This document shows, in pieces, positions 43,601-54,793 of a stretch of 64,000 nucleotides of DNA. How positions within the stretch are numbered: the first letter of the stretch is position 1; each line of letters begins with the position of its first letter. The notes beneath the pieces were generated by a model that saw only the letters and a program-made list of their open reading frames with translations, ran no database searches and was not told where the DNA came from. Source of the stretch: Amblyomma americanum (Eukaryota > Arthropoda > Arachnida > Ixodida > Ixodidae); contig NC_135506.1 in assembly GCF_052857255.1 (NCBI RefSeq), positions 76,651,056 to 76,715,055 on the forward strand, in the 5' to 3' direction. Both the position numbers and the translations under genes were made by a program.

Positions 43601-44689
43601 ACTAATAGGTTCGTGGCCATGTTTCCAACCAACCTCTCCGCCGCCAATGCCGACCAGCTTTCGCTTATTAATGCGCTAAGCCGTTCAGCCTAAATGTCAT
43701 TATTTTTTAGTTTTAGCAGCACGTGACCGCGCTTTCCTCTGTGCTTTCGCTGCACAAGCAATGGATCCTGGCAGAGCGTAGAGGCAGTGCCAATCGTTTA
43801 GTCACGCGGAAAGAAGAGCCAATATAAAAACTTCACGCTGCAAGTGCAGCAAGATTGTGTTAAAAGCAATGCCAACTGAAGCTATCTCGAAAACAAAAAC
43901 AAACCTCTGGGCAACTTTTCACTCTGCAGACGCACTGAAGCATGTTCAGATTTGTTACCTCTTGGTAGCGGTACATACACAGGCTGGCTACAATGGCGGT
44001 TGGTGGGTGCTGTCTAGACCTAATATCATTCCTTTAATTGAAAGTGTTTTTGTCTGTGCTATGTGGAAGTTTGCAGTCGCGGATGTTTGTTATTCTGGTG
44101 CACCGCCATCGTGCATCACGGTGAACCAGGGGAGGGTTGTGCTCCCACCTCCCCCACGCTAGTTACGGATATTGTTTATATCAGCACATGTGCAGATTCC
44201 GGGCTGCACGTTGTTTTTGTTTGGTGTTCGTTCCCGTTCACTGCATGACCTTTTTGTGTCCCGGAGTTAAATTTTGTACCTGATATTGGTATTGGCAGTG
44301 TCTGTGTTGCTTTGTTCAGGCCTTTCAAATGTCCATAACCCTGTGTAATCTGTGCATCAATCAGTCAGTGCATACTACGCACGAACTATGTAACGTCAAG
44401 AAATTGTGTTTGTGTGTGGTCTGAGTGTGAACCTGCCATCATAGTTTCACGTGTACCATTGTTTCGTCGTCCTCAGTAAATTCTCTTTTTTATATGGAGA
44501 GGCTGGCTCCAATGGCTGTGCCTGTGTGGTAAGTTGTGGTACTTGCTGTGTAATACGCCCTGGTTGACAAGAGCGGTGCCCTTGGACTAACAAATTTGCA
44601 GATATTTTAGTTTGTTCTCATTGGGCTTTTCAAATTATGATAATGGTTTCACGGGACGTAATTTTCTAGCAAAAATTCATGCTTTCTCG
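43601..44689. other. Intergenic stretch, nothing recognised
   Basis: Short frames only, without domain similarity. Confidence 0.45.
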
Positions 44690-45010
44690 AAGGTGTACCA
44701 GCCACACTGGCGGTTGCCCACAAAGGGCACACGGTGGATGGACTTACAGAAGTCAACCACCACACAACAATAGCAGAATAGGTGGCAATAGCTCGCGCGG
44801 CCACACATCCCGTTTCGAAATACATGGTAAGTGACTCAAAAAATAGCATACCGAAACTTCGTTAAGGATAGCATTGCCCCGCTTGCGCCCTTGACCCTTC
44901 AAGCCAGACAAGCCTACGCTGGCCTCAAAGAGTTGATGTGCATGCTTGGCCACCAAGGCATACAGGGGAGCGAGTCGGCACGAACCTCAGCCTGTCCAGC
45001 GATTTCGGAC
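44690..45010 (+). pseudogene. LINE RNase H remnant
   Basis: Broken frames give VAIARAATHPVSKYMVSDSK and MLGHQGIQGSESARTS, matching the AEEAAIALA, SDSK and PAHxGxPGNExA parts of LINE RNase H domains. Several stops and frameshifts; no RT or finger visible. Confidence 0.5.
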
Positions 45011-45439
45011 AAAATTTAAAAAATTGGAGAATTGTGAGATACTTTTATGGTAAAATTGAAGGTAATAATCCAGTCTTATGATATGTAACAAAATCTTTCT
45101 TTTAAAGTGTTTCCATCGGTCGCATCGAACAGTTGACTCCAAGAGAATATCAATGGGGAATGCTATTGATGACAGCTAAAACGTTATTAGAAAAAAATTC
45201 AAAAATGTCGACGGGGGATCTGTAGATATGTTAATTGTTATAGTGAAATCTTACATTGCATGAAAAAATTGTGTTCATAAATGGTTGCCCGCTCAAAAAT
45301 GCTTTTGTCCAGAATTGCTGGGTATGTGCTACAACACTTCAGATTAGACCGGTAGACGTATCCTCGATCTGCCAAAAACCTGAGCAAACACGAGATTTAC
45401 CTTCTTAGACACGGAATTCTGGGCAGGCCCCGCTGTGCA
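45011..45439. other. Intergenic stretch, nothing recognised
   Basis: AT-rich, no frame or repeat match. Confidence 0.4.
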
Positions 45440-45750
45440 TAATGCCTAATACCTGATTTAATATCTGATACGGGTCTCATTTGGCCCCATGATATTAAAC
45501 TCATTATTGGAAATGTGGCGGAGTGATTGAAACTTGTTTCACCTCCACCACAGGTTGACCCGGTATTGCACTGCCTCCGGGATGGGCCTGGGGCATTATA
45601 GCGCGCGTCTTTCCTATCCAATCTTTCTGTCCTATTTTTCAACTTTCTATGCTTTCAGCACGTAGTAGCGGATTGTGGCTCAGCTTGAGCCAGTGGGCAG
45701 GCCTGTGCACCTTTTCTTTCCTCCTGACAGCAATCAAGCAAGCAAGGCCT
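45440..45750 (+). repeat. Repeat family 4, copy 2
   Basis: Reverse-complement match to 40862-41184 (shared GGTATTGCACTGCCTCCGGG, GTGGCTCAGCTTGAGCC), ending in CAAGCAAGCAAG. It abuts a Ruka body fragment, so this copy too may have landed in a Ruka. Confidence 0.7.
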
Positions 45751-45751
45751 C

Positions 45752-45798
45752 GCTGTGCGATGTCAGTGCACGTCAAAGATCCCCAGGTGGTAGAAATT
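45752..45798 (+). mobile_element. Outer Ruka SINE, body part
   Basis: GCTGTGCGATGTCAGTGCACG to GTAGAAATT, then interrupted by a second Ruka copy. It resumes at 46111. Confidence 0.8.
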
Positions 45799-46110
45799 GC
45801 CCCGCCGCGGTGGTTCAGTGGTTAGGGCGCTCGACTACTGATCCGGAGTTCCCGGGTTCGAACCCGACCGCGGCGGCTGCGTTTTTATGGAGGAAAAACG
45901 CTAAGGTGCCCGTGTGCTGTGCGATGTCAGCGCACGTTAAAGATCCCCAGGTGGTCGAAATTATTCCGGAGCCCTCCACTACGGCACCTATTCTTCCTTT
46001 CTTTCACTCCCTCCTTTATCCCTTCCCTTACGGCGTGGTTCAGGTGTCCAAAGATATATGAGACAGATACTGCGCCATTTCCTTTTTCCAAAAATCAATT
46101 ATTATTATTA
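45799..46110 (+). mobile_element. Ruka SINE nested in another Ruka, with 8-bp TSD
   Basis: A full-length copy with intact Pol III boxes. The duplication TAGAAATT is at 45791-45798 and 46111-46118. The tail is (ATT)n. Confidence 0.9.
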
Positions 46111-46252
46111 TAGAAATTATTCTGGATATCTCCACTAGGGCACCTCTTTCTTCATCCTTCCACTCCCTCTTTTATCTCTTACCTTACGGCGCGGTTCGGG
46201 TGTACACCGAGATATGTGAGGCAGTTACTCCGGCACTTCCTTTCCTCAAAGG
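46111..46252 (+). mobile_element. Outer Ruka SINE, 3' part
   Basis: TAGAAATTATTCTGG through the pyrimidine stretch to CACTTCCTTTCCTC. It is more diverged than the nested copy, as expected for an older host element. Confidence 0.8.
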
Positions 46253-46469
46253 CCAATTTTCATTTTCGCTTTTCCCGCGAGTGCTACCTTGAACGATTAA
46301 TAACTGGACGCCCCACTCCAGTTGTAACCAACACAGTGCTGTGGGCGTGTGTGATTTAATTGCTCTAAAATGAACTAATCACGCGCACAACCTGGACACA
46401 TTTCTTAATGTGTAAATAGTTTGTACATATTACTTATCCCCCTACCCTCTCTTCCTGTCCCCTCAACTC

Positions 46470-46605
46470 TTTCATTTCATTTCTCCATTCTGCCTGCTGT
46501 CCTTTATTTCCGCTGCCCCAGCTCAGGTGCTTCATTATCGATGGCAGATGCCGGGGCTAGCAAAAATCTTTTCCTTCGTTTTTTCTATTATTTTTAATAG
46601 AACAA
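46470..46605 (+). repeat. Repeat family 5, copy 2
   Basis: Matches 43157-43310 (see that entry). Confidence 0.6.
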
Positions 46606-47030
46606 CTATCACCTGGGCCTCCCACGACCACACTGCAGTCGTGTTTCTGTTCCTAAAGGCTCGGCCGGCGGCGATTATCCGCACGGACGGGTCCTCCGAG
46701 CGCAGCAGGGTCTCCAAGTCCTCCTAGATCTGGTAGTGGTGGTTATTGCTATGAAGGGGGAGGGGGATACTGGTCCCGACGTATGTTGGCCCTTTGGGCA
46801 TTACTCTTGGGGACCATCCTAGATCTTGAGGCACACTGGGCCCCGCGGAGGAGTGTCCACCGGGCATGTGGAGAGGATGTGAATGAAAGAGGTGAGGGGT
46901 TCTAGGCATAGGGTGCAGGCGGAAGTGGGGAAGGATGGATGATAGTGGAGAGTGCATGTCTGTAGTTTGCGCCAGAGTGTTGCGTGTTTGTTATGTAGGA
47001 AGGGGTGGCGCGGGGGTGGTGGTATAAAAA
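46606..47030 (-). mobile_element. LINE ORF2 C-terminus fragment
   Basis: On the minus strand: LWRKLQTCTLHYHPSF, the finger CTLCLEPLTSFIHILSTC (C-X2-C-X8-H-X4-C), then EDLETLLRSEDPSVRIIAA. Frameshifted and without the upstream domains. Confidence 0.75.
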
Positions 47031-47345
47031 ATTTATTTGTGCTTATTTACAAAAAGGTTTTGTTTGGACCGGGCCTGGGGGGTCTGGCCCTCACAATCAC
47101 TAGGAGGGGTCCCTAGTCCGGGACCCCTGTGGCGTCCGCGGCGGCGTGGATCCTTGTCACCAGCGCTCGTTGATCCTGGAGAGTTGAGTAGCCGAGCAGG
47201 GCAGCCTCCCAGTCATCTCGGGAAGGGTGGGGTTTGGATGGGGAAGGCAGGATTGCCTGCGTCAGCTCGCGGAATGAGTATGAGTGCATGGTGGTGAAAA
47301 CTTTCTCTAGTGAAAAAAGTTCGCAGGCCAAAAATGACCCTATAC
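47031..47345 (-). mobile_element. LINE ORF2 C-terminus fragment
   Basis: The frame 47331-47113 encodes PSPSKPHPSRDDWEAALLGY and ends ATGVPD before a stop, the typical LINE tail after the CCHC finger. An AATAAA-type 3' end (TTTATTTGTGC on plus) lies at 47030. Confidence 0.72.
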
Positions 47346-48055
47346 ATAGGCGGAGTCCTAAGTCCGGGACCCCGCTGGACGCGGCCGCTACTCGCGCCCG
47401 TTGGAGTAGAGCCCTTTGAGATTCCAGCTACGAGCAATTGAGCAAGGCTGACTTTAATGCCTCTCGGGAAGGGGAAGGGTTTGGGGGAAGGGATGGATTC
47501 TTCTGACAGGCCGTAGCCATGTGGAAGTTATCGGACACTTCTTCACAGTGAAGGCAGCACCCATCAATTTTGGAGTCAAAATGTTTTGCTATTGCAGGAC
47601 ACAACAAAGTGTTGGTCAGCAGGCGCCTGAGAGTTCGCTCATCAGCTTTACTCAGGCCCTTAGCAGAGACCGGGAAAAGCCGATGCCGTTAGCAATAAAA
47701 TTGCAGAATTTCCCCGAACCGCAGGAGCGGTTGCCTAATATCTGAGCCGGAGGGGCCTGGATGAGGTGCCCGGTGGGTATACGCTCGGGCGGCCGCGTCC
47801 GCAGCCTCCTCTAAGGCCCTGATGGCCCTGACTCCAAACTATGCGTTTGTGTGAAGGGTCCGATTCTGTTACTGCCAGCATTAGAATATGTTAAGCTAAC
47901 GGTGAAACCTCGCCAGCCAGGTACTGTTCACAGGCTGGACGCGAATCTGTGATGATTACCTTCGAATTCGGGTCCTGGCGACAAGCGCAATGCTTACCTC
48001 CTCGGCTTGAGCTGAATTTGGAGCTTGATATGGGAGGCCGTTAACTAGGGAACTA
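47346..48055 (-). mobile_element. LINE fragment (RNase H to C-terminus), decayed
   Basis: The tail segment at 47360-47470 (GLRTPPMYR end) and, further upstream on the minus strand, an RNase H trace AEEVSIALVAR with VIITDSR in another frame. Multiple frameshifts. Same orientation as the preceding fragment, so probably two related insertions in a row. Confidence 0.6.
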
Positions 48056-48535
48056 TGGCAGCCGTATAGAATCCAATGGGTGATGGCCCTGCCACATCAA
48101 TGTAGTAAATACCTCGGCTGGATTCGTGCTGGTGTTCGAGCCTGGAGCATGCAAGGGCCTCAGCAAATAGGAAGAGGTCATATGGAGAAAGTTACAGGCG
48201 GGAGTTTTTCCGAACCCACTCGCACTAAGCAGATGGCATCCGGCGATCCAAGACCCCAGGTGTAAACAGTGTAATGAAATAGCAGACATGATCCACATGG
48301 TGTGGACATGCCCTAGCCACAACGAACCAGACAGGAATATAGAGTCCTGGGAGGCTTTAATGGCCAGCCAGAAAGAAGAAGAACAAAAAGAAGTCATCCG
48401 TCTGGCCCTGGACACCGCTGAATCCCAAGGGATCCCAGCCTGCTGAAAGGGGAGGAAGATGACGGCGGTCAAGACTCGTCTTTTTCGCCCTCTGATTCCT
48501 TGACGGGTGCAAATAAAGTTATTTCATCATCATCG
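48056..48535 (+). mobile_element. LINE 3' end with CCHC finger and (ATC)n tail
   Basis: It encodes CKQCNEIADMIHMVWTC (C-X2-C-X8-H-X4-C), SWEALMASQKEEEQKEVI and the C-terminal ESQGIPAC stop, followed by AATAAAGTTATTTCATCATC. 5'-truncated. Confidence 0.8.
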
Positions 48536-49128
48536 AGGGCCCGAGCTCGCGCCTCTCGTCTGCCTTCGTGTTTCTGCGTGTCTATGTTGCGCCGGAGTGG
48601 AAGGACCCAGAGCTTGTGACGCCATAGCTCCGGAATCCGACAGGTATCCTCTGGAGTGCACTCGTGTTGGATGTGCAAGTGGTCTAGCAGGCGGCGACCG
48701 GATGCTGTCTGCTAGAGTCGCGTATACTGGTTCACGAGGTGGGCCTCTCATAACTCCTGGTAGGAGTTGAGCACCCGCAACGCTGTCAATTTAGCGCTGG
48801 ACGTGGCCACTGGGAGGTCTAGTGCTCGCATTGTAGCCTTCCTAATGATGGCGCGCCGATTCGTGCCTTGTGTTGATTCGCAGTGCGAAGGTAGGGAACG
48901 GAGTAGAGGATCTTGCTGGTCACGAAGGCATGGGCGAGCCGAAGCGCGTCTCTGCCCGGCAACCCACCGCGTTTGATTTAAACGCGATAGATCATGCTTC
49001 CGACCTGTTCGCCTACTGCATTGAGTTTGGCAATAGTTGATTCCGCGCTGAGTCAGCTATGGATGAACAGACCCAGTATGCGGAGGTCCTCGGCCTCTCT
49101 GATAGGACCTCTCGTCAGAGACTAGGGT
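48536..49128 (-). mobile_element. LINE reverse-transcriptase thumb fragment
   Basis: On the minus strand REAEDLRILGLFIHS and AESTIAKLNAVGEQVGSMIY align with RILGMIIQSNG...TKMENCAQQTMRLI of the complete LINE's RT. Stops interrupt it. It abuts the large fold-back on one side and a plus-strand LINE end on the other. Confidence 0.7.
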
Positions 49129-49341
49129 ACAATTTTGGTAGATGCGATAACCTCGACGTTTCGACAAGCCCCTCGCGACTCGGTGATTATTTATATAGAG
49201 GAGGAGTTGGAGGCTGCCAGGGCGATGGCAGCCTCCGACTCCTCCTCTATATAAATAATCACCGAGACGCGAGGGGCTTGTCGAAATGGCGAGCAAGGGT
49301 GGGCTACTCCCCTAGCTTATCGCGTCTACCAAAATTGTAGT
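49129..49341. repeat. Large fold-back hairpin
   Basis: Inner arms 49159-49218 and 49227-49286 are 60 nt with two mismatches around an 8-nt loop. Outer arms 49129-49151 and 49319-49341 (TACAATTTTGGTAGA and its complement) extend the pairing with an asymmetric bulge. It sits exactly between oppositely oriented LINE pieces. Confidence 0.9.
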
Positions 49342-49344
49342 CGA

Positions 49345-49980
49345 AACTCGGATCCCTCGTACCGATCTCTCGTTTGGACTCCAGGTCACCAAGACCTCCA
49401 CGAAAATGAGGCAGCCGACGCAGTCGCCCGCGCGCCCTCTCTACGGCCATTTTCCACGGGACCTCCCAGTTAACCTCCCTGCCTTTCCTCTTCCTTCTCC
49501 TCCCGCGGGACTCGACGCCCACCACGACTCCAAGTTCAATCAGGTTTACACCTTTAAAGAAATATGCGATTATTACAAAGCCACTCGACAAACTCCCCCC
49601 ACCCCGTGCAAAGGGCTGGGGAAGGCCAACAATCGGGTACACCTGCGCGTGCTCACTAACACAATGTTGTGCCTGGCAACCGTAATGCATTTCGATCCCC
49701 AATTCGACCGACGGTGTTCGCACAGTGGGGCGGTGTCTGACACCTACCACATGGTGTGGGCCTACCAGCAGGACCCATCCCTACCTCCTATCCCAAACCC
49801 AACCCGAGAGAACTGGGAGGTGACCCTCGAGGCCCAAAGGGCCTTAACGCAGCGCGCCCAGGCTGCGGCAACCGCCAATGGGGTGCCTGACTAGGCATCC
49901 CACCTAGTGGTTGTAAGGGCGTAGCTTATCAGGTCACGACCCACACCACCTCTCTCCATACATGATTACATAAAAAACGT
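49345..49980 (+). mobile_element. LINE 3' end (end of RNase H to stop)
   Basis: It contains HQDLHENEAADAVAR (end of RNase H), then in another frame CKGLGKANNRVHLRVLTN, a finger remnant CSHSGAVSDTYHMVWAYQ (two Cys lost) and ENWEVTLEAQRALTQRA, ending NGVPD and a stop at 49894. One frameshift between the parts. Confidence 0.78.
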
Positions 49981-50616
49981 TTTCACCACTACCACCTCAG
50001 CTTCCTTCGCCGCTTGTTGCGCGTGGCATCCCGTCTGACCAGCGCTTGCCAAGTGTTAAAGAAGGAGAGATGGCTCCAACATGTGCTACCCATAACGCTG
50101 GGACGTTCGCCTCAGCCGGACGCCGCCGCTCCGTGGACAAGCATCTCGATGCACATTTAAGAAACGTGTACGCGGACGCGCTGTGGAGTCACTGGCGGAC
50201 CAAATCGATCAGGGGTCCTCCATTATGGCACTTTATTCCTTCCCTCAGCCATCACTCATTTCTTCTTGCCATATATATGCCAGAGCATTACTTGGCTCAT
50301 TGTGCGAAAACCACGCCGTCAGCAGAAATCCTCGAGGAGGAGGAGGAAAGACATTATTAATGTCAAGAGGGGTTGGGCGACCTTATGGGTAGTGCCCTCA
50401 TTCCCTCAAAAATTAACGGTCTAAAATTTCCACTTCTTTTGAGAGAAGGAAAGGCGATTAAGTCCTTAAAATTGTAGTTGGACGTCACAGCGTACTCACA
50501 GCGCGATTGAGGTGACCACTGACCCACTGTGCCAGTTATACATGCTCTCGCCTTTACGCATCGGAAAAATTGTTTAGGTGCTCCCACAATTTTTAGGACA
50601 AGAAAACCCAGGAAAG
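49981..50616. other. Intergenic stretch, nothing recognised
   Basis: No gene or repeat match found; a GAGGAGGAGGAGG run at 50335-50346. Confidence 0.4.
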
Positions 50617-50700
50617 GAAATTCCTTCCCTCACTAACGCGTTCGTGAGAGAAGGGAAGCAGGCAGGAGTGAAAGAAATAAAGAGGTGCCGTAGTGTACGG
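50617..50700 (-). mobile_element. Ruka SINE fragment
   Basis: The antisense body/pyrimidine segment (GAGTGAAAGAAATAAAGAGG, GTGCCGTAGTG) only. Confidence 0.6.
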
Positions 50701-50711
50701 GAGATAGATAA

Positions 50712-51021
50712 TTGTTTTTTTTTTTTGGTGGGGGAAGGAATGGCGCAGTATCTGTCTCATATATCGGCGGACACCTGAACCGCGCTGTAAGGGCACAGAT
50801 AAAGTTGGGAGTGAAAGAAGAAAGGAAGAAATAGGTACCGTACTGGAGGGCTCCGGAATAGTTTCGACCACATGGGGATCTTTAACGTGCACTGACATCG
50901 CACAGCACACGGGCGCCTTAGCGTTTTGCCTCCATAAAAACGCAGCCTCCGCGGTCGGGTTCGAACCCAGGAACTCCGGATCAGTAGCCGAGCACTCTAA
51001 CCACTGAGCCACCGTGGCGGG
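50712..51021 (-). mobile_element. Ruka SINE, full length
   Basis: Antisense, with a T-run before the tail, an intact body and the head at right. GATAGATA-type sequence on both sides (50703-50710 and about 51024-51035) may be the target duplication. Confidence 0.88.
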
Positions 51022-51033
51022 TACGATAGATAG

Positions 51034-51292
51034 ATAAAATTGGTTTTTGTGGAAAGCAAATTGCGCAGTATCTGTCTCACATCTTGGTGGACACCCGAAC
51101 TATAGGAATATACCCGAACCGCGCCGTAAGAGAAAGGATAAAGGAAGGAGTGAAAGAAAGGAAGAAAGAGGTGTCGTAGTGGAGGGCTCCGGAATAATTT
51201 CGACCACCTGGGAATCTCTACGTACGCTGACATGGTACACTTCGCGGGCTCCTTTTGCGCTTCGCTTTCGTCGTAGTACGTCCGCCGCGGCA
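51034..51292 (-). mobile_element. Ruka SINE, diverged, head lost
   Basis: Tail and body are recognisable, with a short duplication of ACCCGAAC (51090-51120). The tRNA-like head is degraded (CGTCCGCCGCGG only). Confidence 0.75.
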
Positions 51293-51439
51293 ACCAATCA
51301 CGGCGTGCTTGAGAGCTACATCGAGAAGTGGCGGTTACTGCGTCTTTCGTTTCTTCAAAAACCTGTTTTCCACCAAGCTGTCTTCGGAAACGTAACCTCT
51401 GTTAGTAGTATGGACTTTGAGCCCACATCAACCGGGTGC

Positions 51440-51762
51440 CCCCCGCGGTGGCTCAGTGGTTAAGGCGCTCGTCCACAGAGCTGGAGTATTCGGGTTCGAA
51501 CACGACCCCGGCGGCAGCGTTTCGATGGAGGCGAAACGCCAAGGCGCCCGTGTGCTGTGTGATGTCTGTGCAGGTTAATAATAATAATAATATCCCCAGG
51601 TGGTCGAAATTAATCCAGAGCCCTCCACTACGGCATCTCTTTCTTCCTTTCTTCTTTCACCCCTTTTTTATCCCTTCTCTTACGGTTCAGGTGTCCAACG
51701 ATATATGAGACAGATACTGCGCCATTTCCTTTTCCCAAAAACCAATTATTATTTATTATTAT
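51440..51762 (+). mobile_element. Ruka SINE with internal (AAT)n expansion
   Basis: Head, body and tail are present. A (AAT)5 run at 51576-51590 replaces the usual AAAG between GTTA and ATCCCC. Confidence 0.87.
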
Positions 51763-51805
51763 TCTTCGCTTTGGCGGACGCGGTTTTGCGCCGCGTGTCT
51801 ATTTA

Positions 51806-52128
51806 ATAATAATAATAATAATAATAATTGGTTTTTGGAGGGAAAGGAAATCGCGCAGTATCTGTCTCATATATCGTTGGACACCTGAACCGCGCCGTAA
51901 GGGAAGGGTAAAGGAGGGAGTGAAAGAAGAAAGGAAGAGAGAGGTGCCGTAGTGGAGGGCTCCGGAATAATTTCGACCACCTGGGAATCTTTAACGTGCA
52001 CTGACATCGCACAGCACACGGGCGCCTTAGCGTTTTTCCTCCATAAAAACGCAGCCACCGCGGTCGGGTTCGAACCCGGGAAGTCCGGATCAGTAGTCGA
52101 GCGCCCTAACCACTGAGCCACCGCGGCT
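51806..52128 (-). mobile_element. Ruka SINE, full length
   Basis: Antisense with an (AAT)8 tail at left. Head boxes are intact. Confidence 0.92.
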
Positions 52129-52489
52129 ATTCCATCATTAATTAGTGGTGACGGCATGCGCTCGGTTTCGGTGGTGGCGGCGGCTGATTGACGTCATTGC
52201 TGTCACATGGTTCCTCATCGGTTCAAGGTTGAACTCGCGCACACGGGGAAGCCGCGGAGGGGAGTAGTAAAGCTTTCGCTTTAAAATTAGCTGCGGTTTA
52301 AATACTGCTCAACATGGTTAGAGAGCGAAAGCCGTGGTGCATCGGGCAAGCAGACGCGGATTGGCATCTGCAACGTTGAGGGAGCTCCGAACACTGGATA
52401 GGCAGCGCGCCCACCCTGCCACCCTTGGCATGTGGCATTTAAATTAATGGTTCATCACAAGAAGTTGGTCACCCAACGAACGCCCAAGC
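52129..52489. other. Intergenic stretch, nothing recognised
   Basis: No repeat or coding signal identified. Confidence 0.4.
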
Positions 52490-52900
52490 CTACCGCCTAC
52501 CCTGATGGAGGCTAGCGCTCATATTGCGCGGTAGGGGCTTCTGGTATATGTGATCCTGCGTGCGCAGAGAAATCATGTAAGGTGTAGGACTTGTTGGGGC
52601 TGGAATGGGTGGATTGAGACGGAGCTGTCGCAGTAGGCATTGTCTTGTTTCCGTGCGACTCAAGCGGACTAATTGGTTGGTGCGTTCAGCCTCTATTAAT
52701 TCGATCACGGTATTGTGGGTACCAGTGGCCAGGAGGCGTTTCGTACTAACCGTCCGTGGAAGACGTAGGGCAGAGGTGACAGCTGTGCGTATTGGGATGT
52801 CTGCCTGTTGTGTTTGGCGCTGAGTGAGTATGTGGTGTGAGAGGTGGTATGTAATGCGGCTGATGATTAATAATGCACTTGTCATATTCAGGGTCTCGCG
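52490..52900 (-). mobile_element. LINE RT thumb / linker fragment
   Basis: The minus frame 52885-52490 encodes SRITYHLSHH, then AVTSALRLPRTVSTKRL, LIEAERTNQLVRLSRTETR and PLPRNMSASLHQGRR, aligning with SRISYAAPFL, STHRLLELGMHNTLEEITEA and PLPRNMHPIHHSVRR of the complete LINE. 131 codons stay open, so decay is modest. Confidence 0.78.
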
Positions 52901-52929
52901 TTAAGAGCGGGTGCTGCCACCCGCTTGGT

Positions 52930-53075
52930 TAGTGCAGCCACCTAGTGCAGCTATTACAGTGCACTGCAGTACACTATTACAGCTATTGCACCAAAACATA
53001 CAGCTACTACACCAAACATACACCAAAACATACTATTACAACTATTACACCAAAACATACAGCAACCACTCCGAT
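52930..53075 (+). repeat. Degenerate tandem repeat
   Basis: Irregular copies of CTATTACACCAAAACATACAG-like units of about 20 bp, next to the Penelope-like remnant. Confidence 0.6.
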
Positions 53076-53076
53076 A

Positions 53077-53848
53077 TTGCTGAAAAGGGAACAGCGCGAA
53101 CACAGGACGGAGAGAGGAACGTACGACACAGGCGCTGACTTACAACTGATGTTTGTTCGAAAAGTGCACACACAGAAATAGTCTCGCGGCAAGCTGTCAG
53201 CTGAGTCAACGTCAGGGGCGGTGTAAAGGGCCGGATAAAAGCGATAAAAATCTTAAAAGCTATAAAAGTTACAAAACTATAAAAGTTACAACTTGGCCAT
53301 TCGCTGCAAGAAATGCTCTTGCGTGCCAGCCCTGGACAAGACAAAGGTCTTGAAAAGATATCACGAAAAGCGCACACGTGAGATACATGAAGCTTACTTA
53401 ATTCAAAACCGGGGCGACAGGTGTGTCAGTAGTCCATCCATCAACCTGATGTCTAAGGAGACTGCCTATCTAGAAGAGTGATTTTATCTCACTTTTTAAG
53501 TTTTTAACTATTTTACACCGTGTTAGCCACGTTCTCGTTTTTTTGTTTTTGTTTTTACCTTACCGCATGCTCATCTTCCATCCTTCGCCTGCATCTTGTT
53601 TGCTTTCTCTCATGTCACCCTTCCCATAGGCATCGTTCCTTGTTAAAACTTTTGTAACTTTTATAGCTTTTAAGATTTTATCGCTTTTATCCGGCCCTTT
53701 ACACCGCCCCTGACGTTGACTCAGCTGGCAGCTTGCCGCGAGACTATTTATGTGTGTGCACCTTTCGAATAAACATCAGGTGTAAGTCAGCGCCTGTGTC
53801 GTACGTTCCCCTCTACGTCCTGTGTTCGCGCTGTTCCCTTGTCAGCAA
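53077..53848 (+). mobile_element. Penelope-like element remnant between inverted terminal repeats
   Basis: Arms 53077-53279 and 53644-53848 are about 205 bp, inverted and roughly 90% identical by eye. Between them the frame ending at 53481 encodes VPALDKTKVLKRYHEKRT followed by REIHEAYLIQNRG and CVSSPSINLMSKETAYL, which resembles the C-terminus of the GIY-YIG endonuclease of Penelope-like elements. Penelope copies often carry terminal repeats in direct or inverted arrangement with 5' truncation. No reverse transcriptase part remains. Confidence 0.68.
53293..53481 (+). pseudogene. Penelope-like GIY-YIG endonuclease C-terminus
   Basis: 62 codons with Cys residues (RCKKCSC) and the REIHEAYLIQ motif that follows the GIY-YIG domain in this class; stop at 53479. 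Truncated at its 5' side by the inverted repeat, so not a functional gene. Confidence 0.6.
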
Positions 53849-54745
53849 TGTTATACCAACTAACCCGCAACCACACCCTCGTAAGCTCCGATATCCTTTA
53901 TGTCGACGCGGCAGGAAATTCTAAAGTAGGATTCTTCACGGCAGTCGCAGCCTATGAAGACGGCACTGTGGGGGCCGCCGCCACTATTTGACCTATTTAA
54001 CCTGCAGAGGCGGAAGGAGCCGCCATCGCACTTGCGCTGGCCCACTCCACTATTGACAAAAACATAACCGAAATTTGCACAGGTTCTCAGGCCGCATACA
54101 GCCACTACCTAAAGGGCGTGGCGACGCCGGCCACACACCGTATTCTTGCCACAGCCGCCTCTCTCGACCGAACTGTTACTCCGTCGTGGATCCCTGGGCA
54201 TGCCTCGATCCCCGGTAATGAGCGCGTTCATGCGCTGTCCCGATAACTCTCCTCCCGGACCCCGGACGATCAGGCACCCAACCCTGCGCAAGAGGCCCCA
54301 TCGGTCCTTTATACATATCATCAAATCACCACATTCTACAAACTCAGCCGCATGACAATACCACCACCCCACCGTACTTTGTCGCCCTTATCCAGCGCCA
54401 CATGGCGACAATTACAGACGGGCTGCTTTATTTCACCCTACCGTGTCTCATCCTTTCACCCCACCTTTCCTCATCATTGTCACAACTGTGACGTGCCTAG
54501 ATCCACACTTTTCCACTACCTTTGGGATTGTCTTTCCCCACCGGCAGTATCCCCCATCCCCAATCCCACTCATTCTTTCTGGCAGGCCGCTTTACGGACC
54601 GCTCAGCCCGCCGGCCAGAAATGGCTGGTGGATCGGGCTTTATGTGAAGCACAAGCCCGTGGACTCCTGGACCAGTAGGGGACCACCATGGAAGATTTCT
54701 TTTCCGTCTAGTAAAGGTTGTTTCCATCCATCCCAATGAACGCTG
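53849..54745 (+). mobile_element. 5'-truncated LINE (RNase H to 3' tail)
   Basis: It begins in RNase H (DILYVDAAGNSKVGFFTAVA; PAEAEGAAIALALAHST; TPSWIPGHASIPGNERVHAL, with stops), then the finger CHNCDVPRSTLFHYLWDC (C-X2-C-X8-H-X4-C) and the C-terminus [20 protein letters not shown] ending at 54678, and a CCATCCAT tail. Same family as the antisense end at 38385-38621. Confidence 0.83.
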
Positions 54746-54793
54746 TGGCCTATTGAAGCGAAAGCTTTTCTACGCTCTACGATTTTGCCGTGT

